From Candidatus Latescibacterota bacterium (lineage in GTDB: Bacteria; Krumholzibacteriota; Krumholzibacteriia; WVZY01): a DNA stretch of 64,000 nt. The stretch's first letter is position 1, and the number at the start of each line of letters is the position of its first letter. Shown in pieces: positions 33,290-42,793 of the stretch. The notes below the pieces were generated by a model. It did no database searches. It saw only the letters and a list, made by a program, of their open reading frames with translations, and had not been told where the DNA came from. Both the position numbers and the translations under genes were made by a program. The stretch spans positions 1 through 64,000 of the forward strand of contig WVZY01000003.1 of the NCBI GenBank assembly GCA_011772205.1, in the 5' to 3' direction.

Positions 33290-34930
33290 TTACACGATGG
33301 ACTGAATGAGATATGAAAATAAAATGATCAAAAAGAAAAACATGATAACCGATACATATGTGGATTCGATTCTTCCTGCATAGCCGAAACTGGGGCGAAA
33401 CAGAACCACTCCCCGACGGTAGCTCCCCCAAAATGCTCTCAGTGAATGAAGGCCAACAGCAATAACAAAGACAACCATAAATCCGATGAAGTTCCACCAT
33501 AGCCAAGATATATCAGTTAATCGCCAGAGACCGATATTTACTATGATCCCGGTGATTACCCCTACTTTAACCTGAATTGGTGAGACGGAGCGTGTTGCCA
33601 TTCCAATAAAAAAAGCAGCCAAAACAGGTCCGTAAAGCAAGCTGCCAACAGCGTTGATCAATACAATCGTTGTTTGACGTGTTGCTTCAGCGGCATGTGC
33701 GAAGTTTAGTGCAACAAGAACACAGAAGGCACCCCAAAATACCGTCAGCCCTTTGGAGACAATTAGATAATGCCTTTCCGAAGCTCTTGGTTTGAAGTAT
33801 GTGCGATAGAAATCTTGCATTGTTACGGCACTAAGGGAGTTGATGGCGGAGTCGAGACTCGACATCAGCGCAGACATAATGGATACAAAAATTAATCCAA
33901 CAACGCCTGCGGGAAGAAAAGCTAAGATAAACATCGGTACCATTCGGTCGGGATCATCTTGAAGCACATTCATGATGCCCTTTATGTCGGTATCCAGCTG
34001 TGCCGCCATACTGCTCACATGCTCAGGATTTGCAAAAACGGCGCCGATGAAAACTCCCATCAAACAATATAATAGTACGATCGGAAATCGGCTGAATGCA
34101 TTGAACAATAGAGACCTCTTTACATTGCGAATCGTCCCGACTGACAGCTCTCTCTGTACTTGGCTCTGGTCGCAGCCATAGTATGATGCGTAAAGAAATA
34201 TTCCCCCGATTGTCATCGGCCAAAATGCGTATTCTCCTCCGCTTGATGTTCCCCAGCGGCTGAAATCCAAAATACGCAAACGATCTGGACTCAATGCTCC
34301 CCATGCATTCCCCCAGCCAGCGAGCGACAACGCAGCGATCCCGCAAATCAAAATACCTGCAAAAATGATCGACATCTGGAAAACATCACTGATGATGACT
34401 ATCTTCATCCCACCAAGCGCATCGTAGATGACAGTAACTGCCCCGATAAGTAGGATCGCTTCGCTGGTCGAAAGAGGTAATGCAGTGGAGAGTATCAAAC
34501 CTCCGGCTAAGACGGACACCGCTGTTGCCAGAGCACGCCCAAGCTGAAAGAGCATGCTTACCAAGGCCCTTGTGCTCCGGTCGAATCGCTGCTCCAGGTA
34601 TTCGTAAATGCTAACGTATCTTCCCTGGTGGAGTCTTGGGATGATCCAGATTATTACGAACAGAATACCAAGGGGAACGCCGAACTCGTAACAGAGCCAT
34701 TTCAGACCACCGTTTTCCTTTAGTGCAACGAATGCAGGTGCCGATACGAAACTGATGGCTCCCAACTGGGTTGCCATTGTTGACAATCCTGATTGCCACC
34801 ACCGAATTTTTCGGCCTGCCAAATAATAGTCGCTGAGATTGTGATGACCTCGGCCGAACACGAAAGCAAGAACGACTAGGCCAGCAAAATAGCCTGCTAT
34901 CACCATCCAATCGAATATTGTCATGATCAA
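33290..34930 (-). CDS. Sodium/solute symporter (SSS family)
   Basis: A 546-residue integral membrane protein with about 13 hydrophobic segments. SSS-type features are NLSDYYLAGRKIRWWQSGLSTMATQLGAISFVSAPAFVA at the first helices (read in parts), GGMKIVIISDVFQM, YYGCDQSQVQRELS and a Ser-rich SIMSALMSSLDSAINSLSAV, the region that binds sodium in relatives. It lies inside the mannosylglycerate operon between mpgS and mpgP, so Na+-driven uptake of mannosylglycerate, its amide or another compatible solute is the natural inference; substrates in this family (sugars, proline, others) cannot be read from sequence. Confidence 0.85.
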   Translation of the reverse strand: MIMTIFDWMVIAGYFAGLVVLAFVFGRGHHNLSDYYLAGRKIRWWQSGLSTMATQLGAISFVSAPAFVALKENGGLKWLCYEFGVPLGILFVIIWIIPRLHQGRYVSIYEYLEQRFDRSTRALVSMLFQLGRALATAVSVLAGGLILSTALPLSTSEAILLIGAVTVIYDALGGMKIVIISDVFQMSIIFAGILICGIAALSLAGWGNAWGALSPDRLRILDFSRWGTSSGGEYAFWPMTIGGIFLYASYYGCDQSQVQRELSVGTIRNVKRSLLFNAFSRFPIVLLYCLMGVFIGAVFANPEHVSSMAAQLDTDIKGIMNVLQDDPDRMVPMFILAFLPAGVVGLIFVSIMSALMSSLDSAINSLSAVTMQDFYRTYFKPRASERHYLIVSKGLTVFWGAFCVLVALNFAHAAEATRQTTIVLINAVGSLLYGPVLAAFFIGMATRSVSPIQVKVGVITGIIVNIGLWRLTDISWLWWNFIGFMVVFVIAVGLHSLRAFWGSYRRGVVLFRPSFGYAGRIESTYVSVIMFFFLIILFSYLIQSIV

Positions 34931-34948
34931 AATCTGGGGAGTATCTTT

Positions 34949-36175
34949 CTAAACGATTCGCCACTCTTGACGCGTAACGGATCTATCGGCCAAAAGCCTG
35001 CCGTATGGTGTGGATGCGATTTCTTGCAGAAATATTTCCGTGTCTATCGAAGACAGAGCGGGGAAATTGCGACATCTATCGAGCTCTATTTTGTTTGTAC
35101 CGATAAAACCCCTTTTGAGTGCATCAGTTTTTATTTCCCGCTTGATGCTATCAGGACAAATCGGTGAATGATAGATTACCTGCATCGCTTCGCGGCGCAT
35201 TTCATCTATATGAGTTTGGTCTCCAGCTTCGTGCAGATGCGGATTGCGCGATTCAATCTGGTATATTTCAATGCTTTTCATCATTATATCTGGAAGGGGA
35301 CTCTCCAAAATCCCGCCAAACTTTTCCAAAATATTGACGATATGGTATGGTTCAATCGAATACCCCGCTGAGTAATCAATGTTCAGTGCAAGGTCTGCTG
35401 TGAGCGCATGCTCACCAGCATTACCAGTTTTGATTATCTCGGTCTCGTATCCCGTGTAGTGGGCAATTAGTTTGTTCAGTAACTGATTCGTGTTGGAAGT
35501 TGTGCGACCCCATTTTCTGAAGAATAATTTTGATTCAGCGATTTTTGGTTTGCTGTGCCAAGCGATTCGGACCATTGAATATTTAGACTGACTGATGATG
35601 AATCCAGCGGCGTATTCACGAATGTACTCCTCGACTGCACCAGGAAAGTAGTTATCTGCATCAACAAAACCGATATATTTTTTGCCAGCAAGACGTGCCA
35701 GCATTGTCCCGATCAGCATCCCTTCTGCTTTTCCATCATAGACGAGACCTTGTTCATCCAGGATGCCCGTATAACCGGCTTTTTCGAAAGCTCTGGCGAT
35801 ATTGGGATCCTTTTGATGCACGATCAATGCGCTCTTGCCGACAAAGTTACAGAAATCATTCAAAGCATCTTGTTCCATACTGAATCGGTCGATCGGAAGG
35901 ATCGGGCTGTTTGAAACTACTATAATCAGGCAAGGATGGGGAACGCCGCTCAAAACACCCTCGATCAGTTTCAAGCGCTCACTGCGGACGGGTATTATTA
36001 TCGCCATATTTTTGAAGATCGCATACAGTTCTCGATGCGGTATCGCTTGGATAGCTTGCGTTGCACTCGGCATAGATCCGTTGCCCGGACCAGCGTCCAA
36101 TTCAAACACTTTTTGCAAATCGCCGAATCGAATTGCTCCAAAACGCTCTACATTTTTTGGTAACTCGAGTCTCAT
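34949..36175 (-). CDS. mpgS: Mannosyl-3-phosphoglycerate synthase (GT55)
   Basis: A 408-residue glycosyltransferase that joins mannose from GDP-mannose to 3-phosphoglycerate. Family features include ELPKNVERFGAIRFGDLQKV at the N-terminus (in parts), MAIIIPVRSERLKLIEGVLSG for nucleotide-sugar binding, the DAD metal motif in GFVDADNYFPGAV (about residue 174), MVRIAWHSKPK, and NAGEHALTADLALNIDYSAGYSIEP (in parts). The length suits GT55 enzymes. The start overlaps the stop of the amidotransferase gene by four bases (ATGA) behind GGAAGGA, so the two are translationally coupled. Together with mpgP it forms the two-step route to mannosylglycerate known from thermophiles such as Pyrococcus and Thermus. 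Confidence 0.93.
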   Translation of the reverse strand: MRLELPKNVERFGAIRFGDLQKVFELDAGPGNGSMPSATQAIQAIPHRELYAIFKNMAIIIPVRSERLKLIEGVLSGVPHPCLIIVVSNSPILPIDRFSMEQDALNDFCNFVGKSALIVHQKDPNIARAFEKAGYTGILDEQGLVYDGKAEGMLIGTMLARLAGKKYIGFVDADNYFPGAVEEYIREYAAGFIISQSKYSMVRIAWHSKPKIAESKLFFRKWGRTTSNTNQLLNKLIAHYTGYETEIIKTGNAGEHALTADLALNIDYSAGYSIEPYHIVNILEKFGGILESPLPDIMMKSIEIYQIESRNPHLHEAGDQTHIDEMRREAMQVIYHSPICPDSIKREIKTDALKRGFIGTNKIELDRCRNFPALSSIDTEIFLQEIASTPYGRLLADRSVTRQEWRIV

Positions 36176-37899
36176 GATTTACTCGTCCTTCCATTGCTGA
36201 GTCCAAGGGCGGTTAATTTCTCTCTTGTGGCATTCCATTGCAATTTTGGCAAGCCTGTCAGCAGTCCAATCTCTGCAGCAAGCGTATCGAGGTAGTATTG
36301 TACATGCGGTGACGGTTTCCAGAGACTCCTGTCACCGTAGCGATAGCCATAGCGAGAGGAGCTGCCAAGCTTTTCCTGCACCGATATGTTCGAGTCATAA
36401 TTGGCTGCATTTAGGAGATCTTTTGAATATCCATGACTCCTTGCGAGCTCCTCGAAAACATCATGAACGTTGGCTCCATGCTGCGCGGCTTCCTTTTCCC
36501 GAAAAGCTACTTCTTCAGGAACTCCTAAAACTATTGAAAGAGCTCGATGTATTCGTTTCTGTAACGGATCCCCTCCCTTACGGATCTTCAGCTGAGGTGC
36601 AATTGCGAACGCTACTTCGATAACCTGTGGATCAACGTAAGGGACTCTGAGCTCCATACTGTGGTTCATCGCGATTTTGTCCTCGCGCTCGAGGCACTCC
36701 TTATACAAGAGAAATGTGTCTTCCCACGAACGTTCAACGAACTGATCGTATCCTTCACGATCGACGATCGCAGCGTACCAAGGATATCCCCCGAACAACT
36801 CATCAGCACCTTGCCCGGTAAGGATCACGCGCTCCCCTGCTTCCTGAGCCATGCGAATCGATGCGAAAATCGGGATCGCAACTTCCACTTGATTCAGGCT
36901 GTGATCTTCAATGGCTTTCATGACTTCAGGGATGAGTTCTTCGATTTCATTCTTGGACAGGGTCTTGACTCGCAGTGGAAAACCATGTTCTTTAGCGGTT
37001 TTTTTCGCCCACGTGATATCCGGAGCATCTTCGCCTCTTCCAGCTGTGTAGCACGTAAAGGGCACTCCCAACTGCTTTACAAGAGAAGCGATCATAAAGC
37101 TATCTATCCCACCCGAGTAGATGATTCCGACGTGATCCCTATCATGTATCCTTTTCCATACCGCTTCCTTCAATTCATTTTTATAAGCACTAAGTGCTTT
37201 ACTCACATCTTCAATTGTATCATTTGTTCTAATTTGATCAGGCGTCCAGAAAGCGCGAAGTTCATGACCGTTCTCTCCTAGAATCATCATATGCCCCGGA
37301 GGGAGCCGATGGATTTCCACGTCATTTCCAAAAAGAGCTTTCAAGGATTTTTTTTCAGAGGCAAATGCAGTCAATCCTTTTCCGAAGCAGTAGTAAAGTT
37401 GTCGCACGCCGATTCGGTCACGGGCTATGATTGTGTGATGCTGATCGGTGACCGCGGTTCCATACACTCCGTCTAAATGGGGGAGCACCTTTTCGAGTGC
37501 ATACACCAAATCACCGCGGTATTCATTTGCGAGAAGCTTAAAGAAAACTTCGCTATCGCTGCTGCTCGCCGGCTGAGCCGGTCCCATGAGGCTTTTCCAC
37601 AACTTACGGTAGTTATAGATCTCTCCATTGTGGAGCAAGCTCAAGCGACCGTCCGGTGTTTGAAATGGTTGGACTCCTGTTGCCCCCCCCGTTATAGCAA
37701 GCCTCACATGTCCCAACGCAATCGTCCCAAATTGATTTCGAAAATCAAGTGCTTCGACAGTTGATTTCCGCTGGCAATGAGTTCCAACGACCATACCGGC
37801 GCCATCCGGGCCACGGTGGTGCTGCGCTCGAAGCATTGCTTCCAGCAGAGGACCGAGGTCTCTGGACGTTTTGCTGACGATACCTGCTATTCCACACAT
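36172..37899 (-). CDS. Asparagine-synthetase-like glutamine amidotransferase
   Basis: A 575-residue class II amidotransferase/ATP-pyrophosphatase. The glutaminase half is intact: MCGIAGI with the catalytic Cys2, QHHRGPDGAG and LLHNGEIYNYRK. The synthetase half has YSGGIDSFM (PP-loop, about 266), LTGQGADELFGGYPWY and SMELRVPYVDP. Ordinary AsnB makes asparagine, but here the gene is locked between a MarR gene (3-base gap) and mpgS (4-base overlap). By analogy with AsnO, which amidates the osmolyte NAGGN, I infer it amidates mannosylglycerate (or its phosphate) to mannosylglyceramide. Plain asparagine synthesis remains the alternative. The C-terminal SSSRYGYRYGDRSLW is shared with the Cys-less paralogue at 27790. 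Confidence 0.82.
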   Translation of the reverse strand: MCGIAGIVSKTSRDLGPLLEAMLRAQHHRGPDGAGMVVGTHCQRKSTVEALDFRNQFGTIALGHVRLAITGGATGVQPFQTPDGRLSLLHNGEIYNYRKLWKSLMGPAQPASSSDSEVFFKLLANEYRGDLVYALEKVLPHLDGVYGTAVTDQHHTIIARDRIGVRQLYYCFGKGLTAFASEKKSLKALFGNDVEIHRLPPGHMMILGENGHELRAFWTPDQIRTNDTIEDVSKALSAYKNELKEAVWKRIHDRDHVGIIYSGGIDSFMIASLVKQLGVPFTCYTAGRGEDAPDITWAKKTAKEHGFPLRVKTLSKNEIEELIPEVMKAIEDHSLNQVEVAIPIFASIRMAQEAGERVILTGQGADELFGGYPWYAAIVDREGYDQFVERSWEDTFLLYKECLEREDKIAMNHSMELRVPYVDPQVIEVAFAIAPQLKIRKGGDPLQKRIHRALSIVLGVPEEVAFREKEAAQHGANVHDVFEELARSHGYSKDLLNAANYDSNISVQEKLGSSSRYGYRYGDRSLWKPSPHVQYYLDTLAAEIGLLTGLPKLQWNATREKLTALGLSNGRTSKS

Positions 37900-37902
37900 A
37901 GT

Positions 37903-38577
37903 TTAACTGCCTTCATTTTCACTGCTTGGATGGGTGCGTTTGGTGTTTGGCTCATCGGCCGGCAAGGACCCGCTCTCACCCTCCTCAGCAGAGCTCAACT
38001 GGCCTGTTTCCAGGATCGGGGTCGCCTCGATGTGACGGACTTCCATCAAATCGACGATCCGCTCTAGTGCCAATGCGATAGTGGATTGCTCTATATCAGG
38101 TAGATTCTTCAAGGCATTGGCAAGCCCCTCATGCAAAGGAGATGGTGCTTTCTGTACGATTTGAATCCCGCTCGGCGTTGCCCTGACATTCACCACCCTG
38201 CGATCCTTGGTATCTCGAAGCCTCAGCACCAGGCCTTTGCTCTCCAACCGGTCCAGCACGCCAACGACCGTGCTAGGGCTCAAATGGATATGTTGCGCAA
38301 TTTGTCCTATCGATAGAGGCCCATGCTCGACGATCGCAATGAGGCAAATAAGCTGTGGACCCGTGATCTGGTGGGTTGACTTGAGCTTTTGGGAATGGAT
38401 ATCTACAGCACGAATGATTCTCCTGAGTGCTTGCAGGATTAGCTGATCATAATGCATTGCACGAGCAGGCATATCCCCGGTGCCGTTTTGGATTGCATTG
38501 TCACCAGTACTGGATCCAGCAGCGGACTTCTCCTCGCCGCCGTTCGGGTCAGGTGCATCTTTCCCATTCGGTGTCAT
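37903..38577 (-). CDS. MarR-family transcriptional regulator
   Basis: A 224-residue regulator. A hydrophilic N-terminal tail (about 1-38) precedes the winged-helix domain, with TGPQLICLIAIVEHGPLSIGQIAQHIHLSPSTVVGVLDRLESKGLVLRLRDTKDRRVVNVRATPSG (read in parts) as recognition helix and wing. A disordered acidic tail ends the protein. The start follows AAAGGAATACCAGAA. It is first in the operon, and its own promoter carries a palindrome over the -10 region, so autorepression is likely. MarR regulators (EctR) control ectoine clusters in other halophiles; by analogy this one probably responds to osmotic state and controls both divergent operons. Confidence 0.88.
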   Translation of the reverse strand: MTPNGKDAPDPNGGEEKSAAGSSTGDNAIQNGTGDMPARAMHYDQLILQALRRIIRAVDIHSQKLKSTHQITGPQLICLIAIVEHGPLSIGQIAQHIHLSPSTVVGVLDRLESKGLVLRLRDTKDRRVVNVRATPSGIQIVQKAPSPLHEGLANALKNLPDIEQSTIALALERIVDLMEVRHIEATPILETGQLSSAEEGESGSLPADEPNTKRTHPSSENEGS

Positions 38578-38662
38578 TTCTGGTATTCCTTTGCTAAAAA
38601 TATGCCAATAATATCAGGTGAAATAATTAATAAACAAATATTTTGTATTGAAAATATATTTC

Positions 38663-38695
38663 TTACATGCTAACGATGTAACTATAGGCTGTCAA
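38663..38695 (-). promoter_or_regulatory. Promoter and candidate MarR operator of the mannosylglycerate operon
   Basis: On the minus strand TTGACA (38695-38690), 17 bases and TAGCAT (38672-38667) form a promoter. The palindrome TTACAT-N7-ATGTAA at 38663-38681 covers its -10 region, a typical place for a repressor site. A related sequence occurs at 38733-38750. Confidence 0.65.
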
Positions 38696-38732
38696 GGTCT
38701 AATCGAGAATTAACCGATTAAGCAACAATTAG

Positions 38733-38766
38733 TTACATTTTAGCGAGTTAGAGGCTGGAATATAAT
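38733..38766 (+). promoter_or_regulatory. Promoter and second operator-like site for the divergent operon
   Basis: A perfect TATAAT at 38761-38766 is preceded, 16 bases upstream, by TTTAGC as a weak -35. The sequence TTACATTTTAGCGAGTTA (38733-38750) overlaps that -35 and resembles the left part of the palindrome at 38663 (TTACATGCTAACGATGTAA), so the same regulator may bind here. Confidence 0.5.
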
Positions 38767-38801
38767 GATCGAAAAGCAAATGCTTCTTTATAAGGGATAA
38801 T

Positions 38802-40154
38802 ATGTGTGATATCTTAATAGCACTCCCGGACGTGTCACAGACCGGTCGCGTCATCTTTGGCAAGAACAGCGACCGGCCGGTTGGAGAATGCCAGGTTCTG
38901 TACCGCTCTCGGGGTGGATCTCGCGGTACCAAGGCACCCATCAAATGTGCCTATGTGGAGGTTCCTGGAGTCCGAACCACTCTAGCCACTCTGGGCTGCA
39001 GGCCTTACTGGTGCTGGGGATATGAGACTGGCATGAACGAGGCGGGCGTCATCGGGGGCAATACCGCTATTTACACCCGTTCATTCTGGCTGGAGGAAAA
39101 CCAGGAGTTACGCGGTTTGATAGGAATGGAGTTGCTCAGGCTCGGGCTGGAGCGTGGCCATACAGCTGAGGAAGCCGTCTCCGTGATTGTTGGGCTCCTG
39201 GAAAAATACGGACAATGGGGTTCCGCCGTCCACGGAAAACGACATCCCGAAGGCTGCTATGAGAATGCATTTCTGCTCGCCGACAAGGACGAAGCATGGA
39301 TTCTGGAAACTACGGGGCGCCGCTGGGCTGCATCCCGATATACGACGGGAGTACATGCGCTGTCAAACCAATTAACCATTCGGAACCACTGGACGAAAGG
39401 CAGCGATGACCTCCTGGAGTATGGGATGGCACAGAAATGGTGGAACCCAGAGCAAGGACCGCTCGATTTTGCCCTTGCCTACAGTGATCATGAACACTAC
39501 CCGCGCCAAGTCTCCCACATTCGATGGCGGAGGGCAATTCGGCTTCTAGAAAAAAACGCTGGTAACATCGATGCAGCTTTGATGATGGCATTCCTGCGTG
39601 ACCACTACGAAAGCACATTCCTTGAAGGGCCGCAGTTCAATCCTTACCTCCCTGACTTTCTCACGATATGCATGCACGATTCTCCCGCCGACTTCACATG
39701 GGGCAACACGGCGACCTCTGTCGTGGCCGAGATCAATCCAGAAAACCCTGCTTTAACGCCGTTCTGGTGCTGCTATCAGCCCCCCTGCTCGAGTGTTTAC
39801 CTTGTGTACTTTCTCAATGAAGCTATACCGGAAATTGTGGCGTCTCCTGGGTCAGCGGGTCTTCACTCCGCATCGCCGCTCGATGCACCAAAGGACTTCT
39901 TCGACGAGAAATCGCTCTGGTGGCGCCTTTACCGCATTGTCGGTGCCGTGCTGCAATCAACGATCGAGAGAATGGAAACCATTCGTGCACTTCTTGATCC
40001 GATTGAAGACATGGGTTTATCGCGAGTAAAATCGTTATTCAGCCAAGAAACGACTATACAAACAGGATCCATGCGTGCGTTAATCGATGAGCAGAGCGCG
40101 GAATTGGAAAACGCGATCAATCGCATAGAGTTCGAATGGAAGTTGTGGAAATGA
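38802..40154 (+). CDS. Secernin/C69-like Ntn-hydrolase
   Basis: A 450-residue protein starting MCDILIALP, so removal of Met would expose Cys2 as the N-terminal nucleophile, the arrangement of Ntn-hydrolases of the secernin/C69 group. Other family features are GRVIFGKNSDRPVGE, GYETGMNEAGVIGGNTAIYTR, CYENAFLLADKDEAWILETTGRRW and HALSNQLTI. Relatives cleave amide or peptide bonds, but many have unknown substrates. It has no signal peptide. It is first in the operon divergent from the mannosylglycerate genes and 16 bases before the GH38 gene. I infer it may hydrolyse the amide of mannosylglyceramide, reversing the amidotransferase; dipeptidase activity is the alternative. Confidence 0.8.
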   Translation: MCDILIALPDVSQTGRVIFGKNSDRPVGECQVLYRSRGGSRGTKAPIKCAYVEVPGVRTTLATLGCRPYWCWGYETGMNEAGVIGGNTAIYTRSFWLEENQELRGLIGMELLRLGLERGHTAEEAVSVIVGLLEKYGQWGSAVHGKRHPEGCYENAFLLADKDEAWILETTGRRWAASRYTTGVHALSNQLTIRNHWTKGSDDLLEYGMAQKWWNPEQGPLDFALAYSDHEHYPRQVSHIRWRRAIRLLEKNAGNIDAALMMAFLRDHYESTFLEGPQFNPYLPDFLTICMHDSPADFTWGNTATSVVAEINPENPALTPFWCCYQPPCSSVYLVYFLNEAIPEIVASPGSAGLHSASPLDAPKDFFDEKSLWWRLYRIVGAVLQSTIERMETIRALLDPIEDMGLSRVKSLFSQETTIQTGSMRALIDEQSAELENAINRIEFEWKLWK

Positions 40155-40170
40155 ATGGCTTGAACAAAGG

Positions 40171-42702
40171 ATGGCGATAATTAAACGATCAAGGATGAAA
40201 ACAATCTATCTGGTTCCACACGCACACTACGATGTGGTTTGGGCGATGACGAAGGAGGATTATGTAAATATCCACAAAAAGCTTTTGCGCCAGGCATTGG
40301 AAATGATTCACAAGTCTGATTTCAAATTTATCATCGAACAAACCCACCTCCTCGAACAAGTCGAATCCGACGATCCTCAGTTATTCTCCGAAATTGAATC
40401 CGCGATTCTCGATGGACAAATAGAAATCGTCGATGGGGAGTATCTTATGCCTGATCCGATGATTCCTGCTGAGGAGGTACTGGTTAGAGAAATTCTCATC
40501 GGAAAGATGTATTGTAAAGACAAGTTCGGCATCGAAGTTCCCGTCGCTTGGATGTCCGATGGTTTTGGACTCAACGCGCAACTGCCCCAGATATACAAAA
40601 AATCAGGTTACAAATGGCTCGCCTTCCGACGAGGGCTCCCAAAGTCCATCGGGATGCGCGCGAGTGAATTCCAATGGGAAGGCATCGACGGGACGAGGAT
40701 CCCTGCCCATTGGATGCCGCTCGGTTATCGCGCAGGTCTCGATCTGAGTAAATGGGACGAAAGCTACTCAAAACTGGAGAAGTTGGCTACAACTCAGAAT
40801 ATCTTGATGCCGTGCGGGAGTGGCGGCATGCTCATCCAGGAAGATATCCCCAAGGCTGTCGAGAATTGGAACAACAGCAATAGAAAAGCCAGGATGGTGA
40901 TCGCTACTCCTCGTGAGTTCTTTGAAGCCGTGCAAGAAGAGGGCGAGCCTTCGACAGTCTTTCGTGGTGAATTGTACAGCTCGGAATTGGAAGACATTTT
41001 CCCCGATGTCGTTTCCAGTCGCATATCGCTCAAACTGGCCATTCGAGAATGCGAAGATTTGATAAAGTCTATCGAAAAAGCTGCGGCCCTCGCTTATCTC
41101 CAAGGCAATCGATATCCACAAGGGCGATTGGCGGATTCATGGAGAAAAATGCTTTTTCTTGCGTTTCATGATGTTATGCCGAGTTGTGGTATCGATGAGA
41201 TCTACGACGAGGCCTGGCAGTATGTGTCCGATATCAAAAAAATGGCCTCTTCTTTTTACCACTCGGCCGTCAATTCCTTGCCTATGGATCAGGTTCCCGG
41301 CATTGGAATCATGGTGTTCAATCCCCACAGTTGGAAGATAACCGACTGGGTGGAGGTCGATCTCCGGCTGGGAACGGGATGGAGTAAAGAGCCAGGTGTC
41401 TACTTCAACGAAAAGGAGGTCGTGAGCGAGGCAAGGGATATTGAACGCTGGGACGACGGCAGTATTCAGCATGCAAAGCTGGGCTTTGTAGCAACGGTTC
41501 CACCGCTTGGATATCGTATCTACGAAGTCCGTCCAGCCAGCAAACAATTCAAGAGTAAAAAGATCAAGATCAAAGAGAACGACGTGTCGACGAGATTCTT
41601 TGATCTTCGAATCGATCCGGATACTGGGATCATTGAGGTATTCGACAAAGAGGGATCTGAGATACTCAAGGGGAATGAGGTGGTAATCGATGCGGAACTC
41701 GGTGACTTATATTTCCACAAGAGCTATCTCGACCAGTGCATTGGCTCTGAAAGCGGCGAAGGCATCCGCTTTGGCGCATTCAAACCTCAGGAACCAAGAA
41801 TCGAAAAAGGGCCCCTTAGAACAGTGATTTCGTTTACAAATTCTTACCATTGTTTGCGATGGCCTTATTATTTAACAGATAAATTTGAATCCATTCTCCA
41901 CAGACATAATACGCTCGACATCGTAAAGCGCGTAATTGTGTACAACGATATTCCCAGAATCGATTTCTTCACCGAGCTTGATTCGAGGCAATCCCACATC
42001 CGTGTAAGGCTCCGATTCGACACATGTATGGCAGCACCCGTATACACCAGGGAGACACAGTTCGGTGCCATTGAGCTACCTCATGCACGCACAATGGAAG
42101 AAGGAGTCAAGATGCCTTCTCTGACCTGGCTTAGTGCCGAAGATGGGGAGCGCGGTCTTGCGTTTTTATCAAAGGGCGTTCCGATCAACGAGGTTCGAGG
42201 CGGAGAGATCTACTGCACGCTTCTGCGCAGCGTGTCGGTTCTTTCGGCGGATGGTGTGAGTGGCCCCCTGATACCAACACCAGGCGCATTGGAGCTGGGT
42301 AAGCATACTTACTATTACTCCGTTTATCCTCACAAAGGAGATTGGAGGTCGGCGCGAGTTCCCCGAGAAGCATACCGGTTTGGCGAGGGTCTCGTAGGCT
42401 TCCAAGTGGATCGACTTGCTACTCCGCGCGAGTATGAGACATTTCGGCTGCAGCCCGATAATCTCATCGTCTCGGCCGTAAAAAAGGCTGAGAGTGAAGA
42501 AGCTCTAATCCTTCGATTCTTTGAAACAGACGGGCAGGCATGCCGGGCGAAGCTTAGAACACCACCCAATATTCGCAGTGTTTCGACCGTAAATCTGCTC
42601 GAGGAGGAGATAAAAGATGAGAATAACATCCTCTTTCGAAAAAGTAATTTAGAACTTGATGTAAGGCCTTTTGAAATCGTAACTCTCAAGATGCTCTTTT
42701 GA
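40171..42702 (+). CDS. GH38 alpha-mannosidase, probable mannosylglycerate hydrolase
   Basis: An 843-residue cytoplasmic glycosidase. The GH38 zinc-binding motif is VPHAHYDVVW (His17, His19, Asp21) and the nucleophile is Asp130 in WMSDGFGLNAQLPQI. The mid and C-terminal beta domains of GH38 follow, with LAFHDVMPSCGIDEIYDEAW as the helical middle domain and zinc His region. E. coli MngB, a GH38 enzyme of similar length, cleaves (phospho)mannosylglycerate, and the gene context here points the same way: products would be mannose and glycerate, the latter taken up by the glycerate 2-kinase. The start may be 40171 or 40195 (MKTIYLVPHAH), neither with a well-spaced ribosome site. Confidence 0.88.
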   Translation: MAIIKRSRMKTIYLVPHAHYDVVWAMTKEDYVNIHKKLLRQALEMIHKSDFKFIIEQTHLLEQVESDDPQLFSEIESAILDGQIEIVDGEYLMPDPMIPAEEVLVREILIGKMYCKDKFGIEVPVAWMSDGFGLNAQLPQIYKKSGYKWLAFRRGLPKSIGMRASEFQWEGIDGTRIPAHWMPLGYRAGLDLSKWDESYSKLEKLATTQNILMPCGSGGMLIQEDIPKAVENWNNSNRKARMVIATPREFFEAVQEEGEPSTVFRGELYSSELEDIFPDVVSSRISLKLAIRECEDLIKSIEKAAALAYLQGNRYPQGRLADSWRKMLFLAFHDVMPSCGIDEIYDEAWQYVSDIKKMASSFYHSAVNSLPMDQVPGIGIMVFNPHSWKITDWVEVDLRLGTGWSKEPGVYFNEKEVVSEARDIERWDDGSIQHAKLGFVATVPPLGYRIYEVRPASKQFKSKKIKIKENDVSTRFFDLRIDPDTGIIEVFDKEGSEILKGNEVVIDAELGDLYFHKSYLDQCIGSESGEGIRFGAFKPQEPRIEKGPLRTVISFTNSYHCLRWPYYLTDKFESILHRHNTLDIVKRVIVYNDIPRIDFFTELDSRQSHIRVRLRFDTCMAAPVYTRETQFGAIELPHARTMEEGVKMPSLTWLSAEDGERGLAFLSKGVPINEVRGGEIYCTLLRSVSVLSADGVSGPLIPTPGALELGKHTYYYSVYPHKGDWRSARVPREAYRFGEGLVGFQVDRLATPREYETFRLQPDNLIVSAVKKAESEEALILRFFETDGQACRAKLRTPPNIRSVSTVNLLEEEIKDENNILFRKSNLELDVRPFEIVTLKMLF

Positions 42703-42793
42703 TCGAGCATCCTCATATAAATGTTGGTGCAAGATCCTCTCAACAATTTTGAATAATATTAAACCTCGGAAGCATAAAGGGGGGAGGCGTGAC

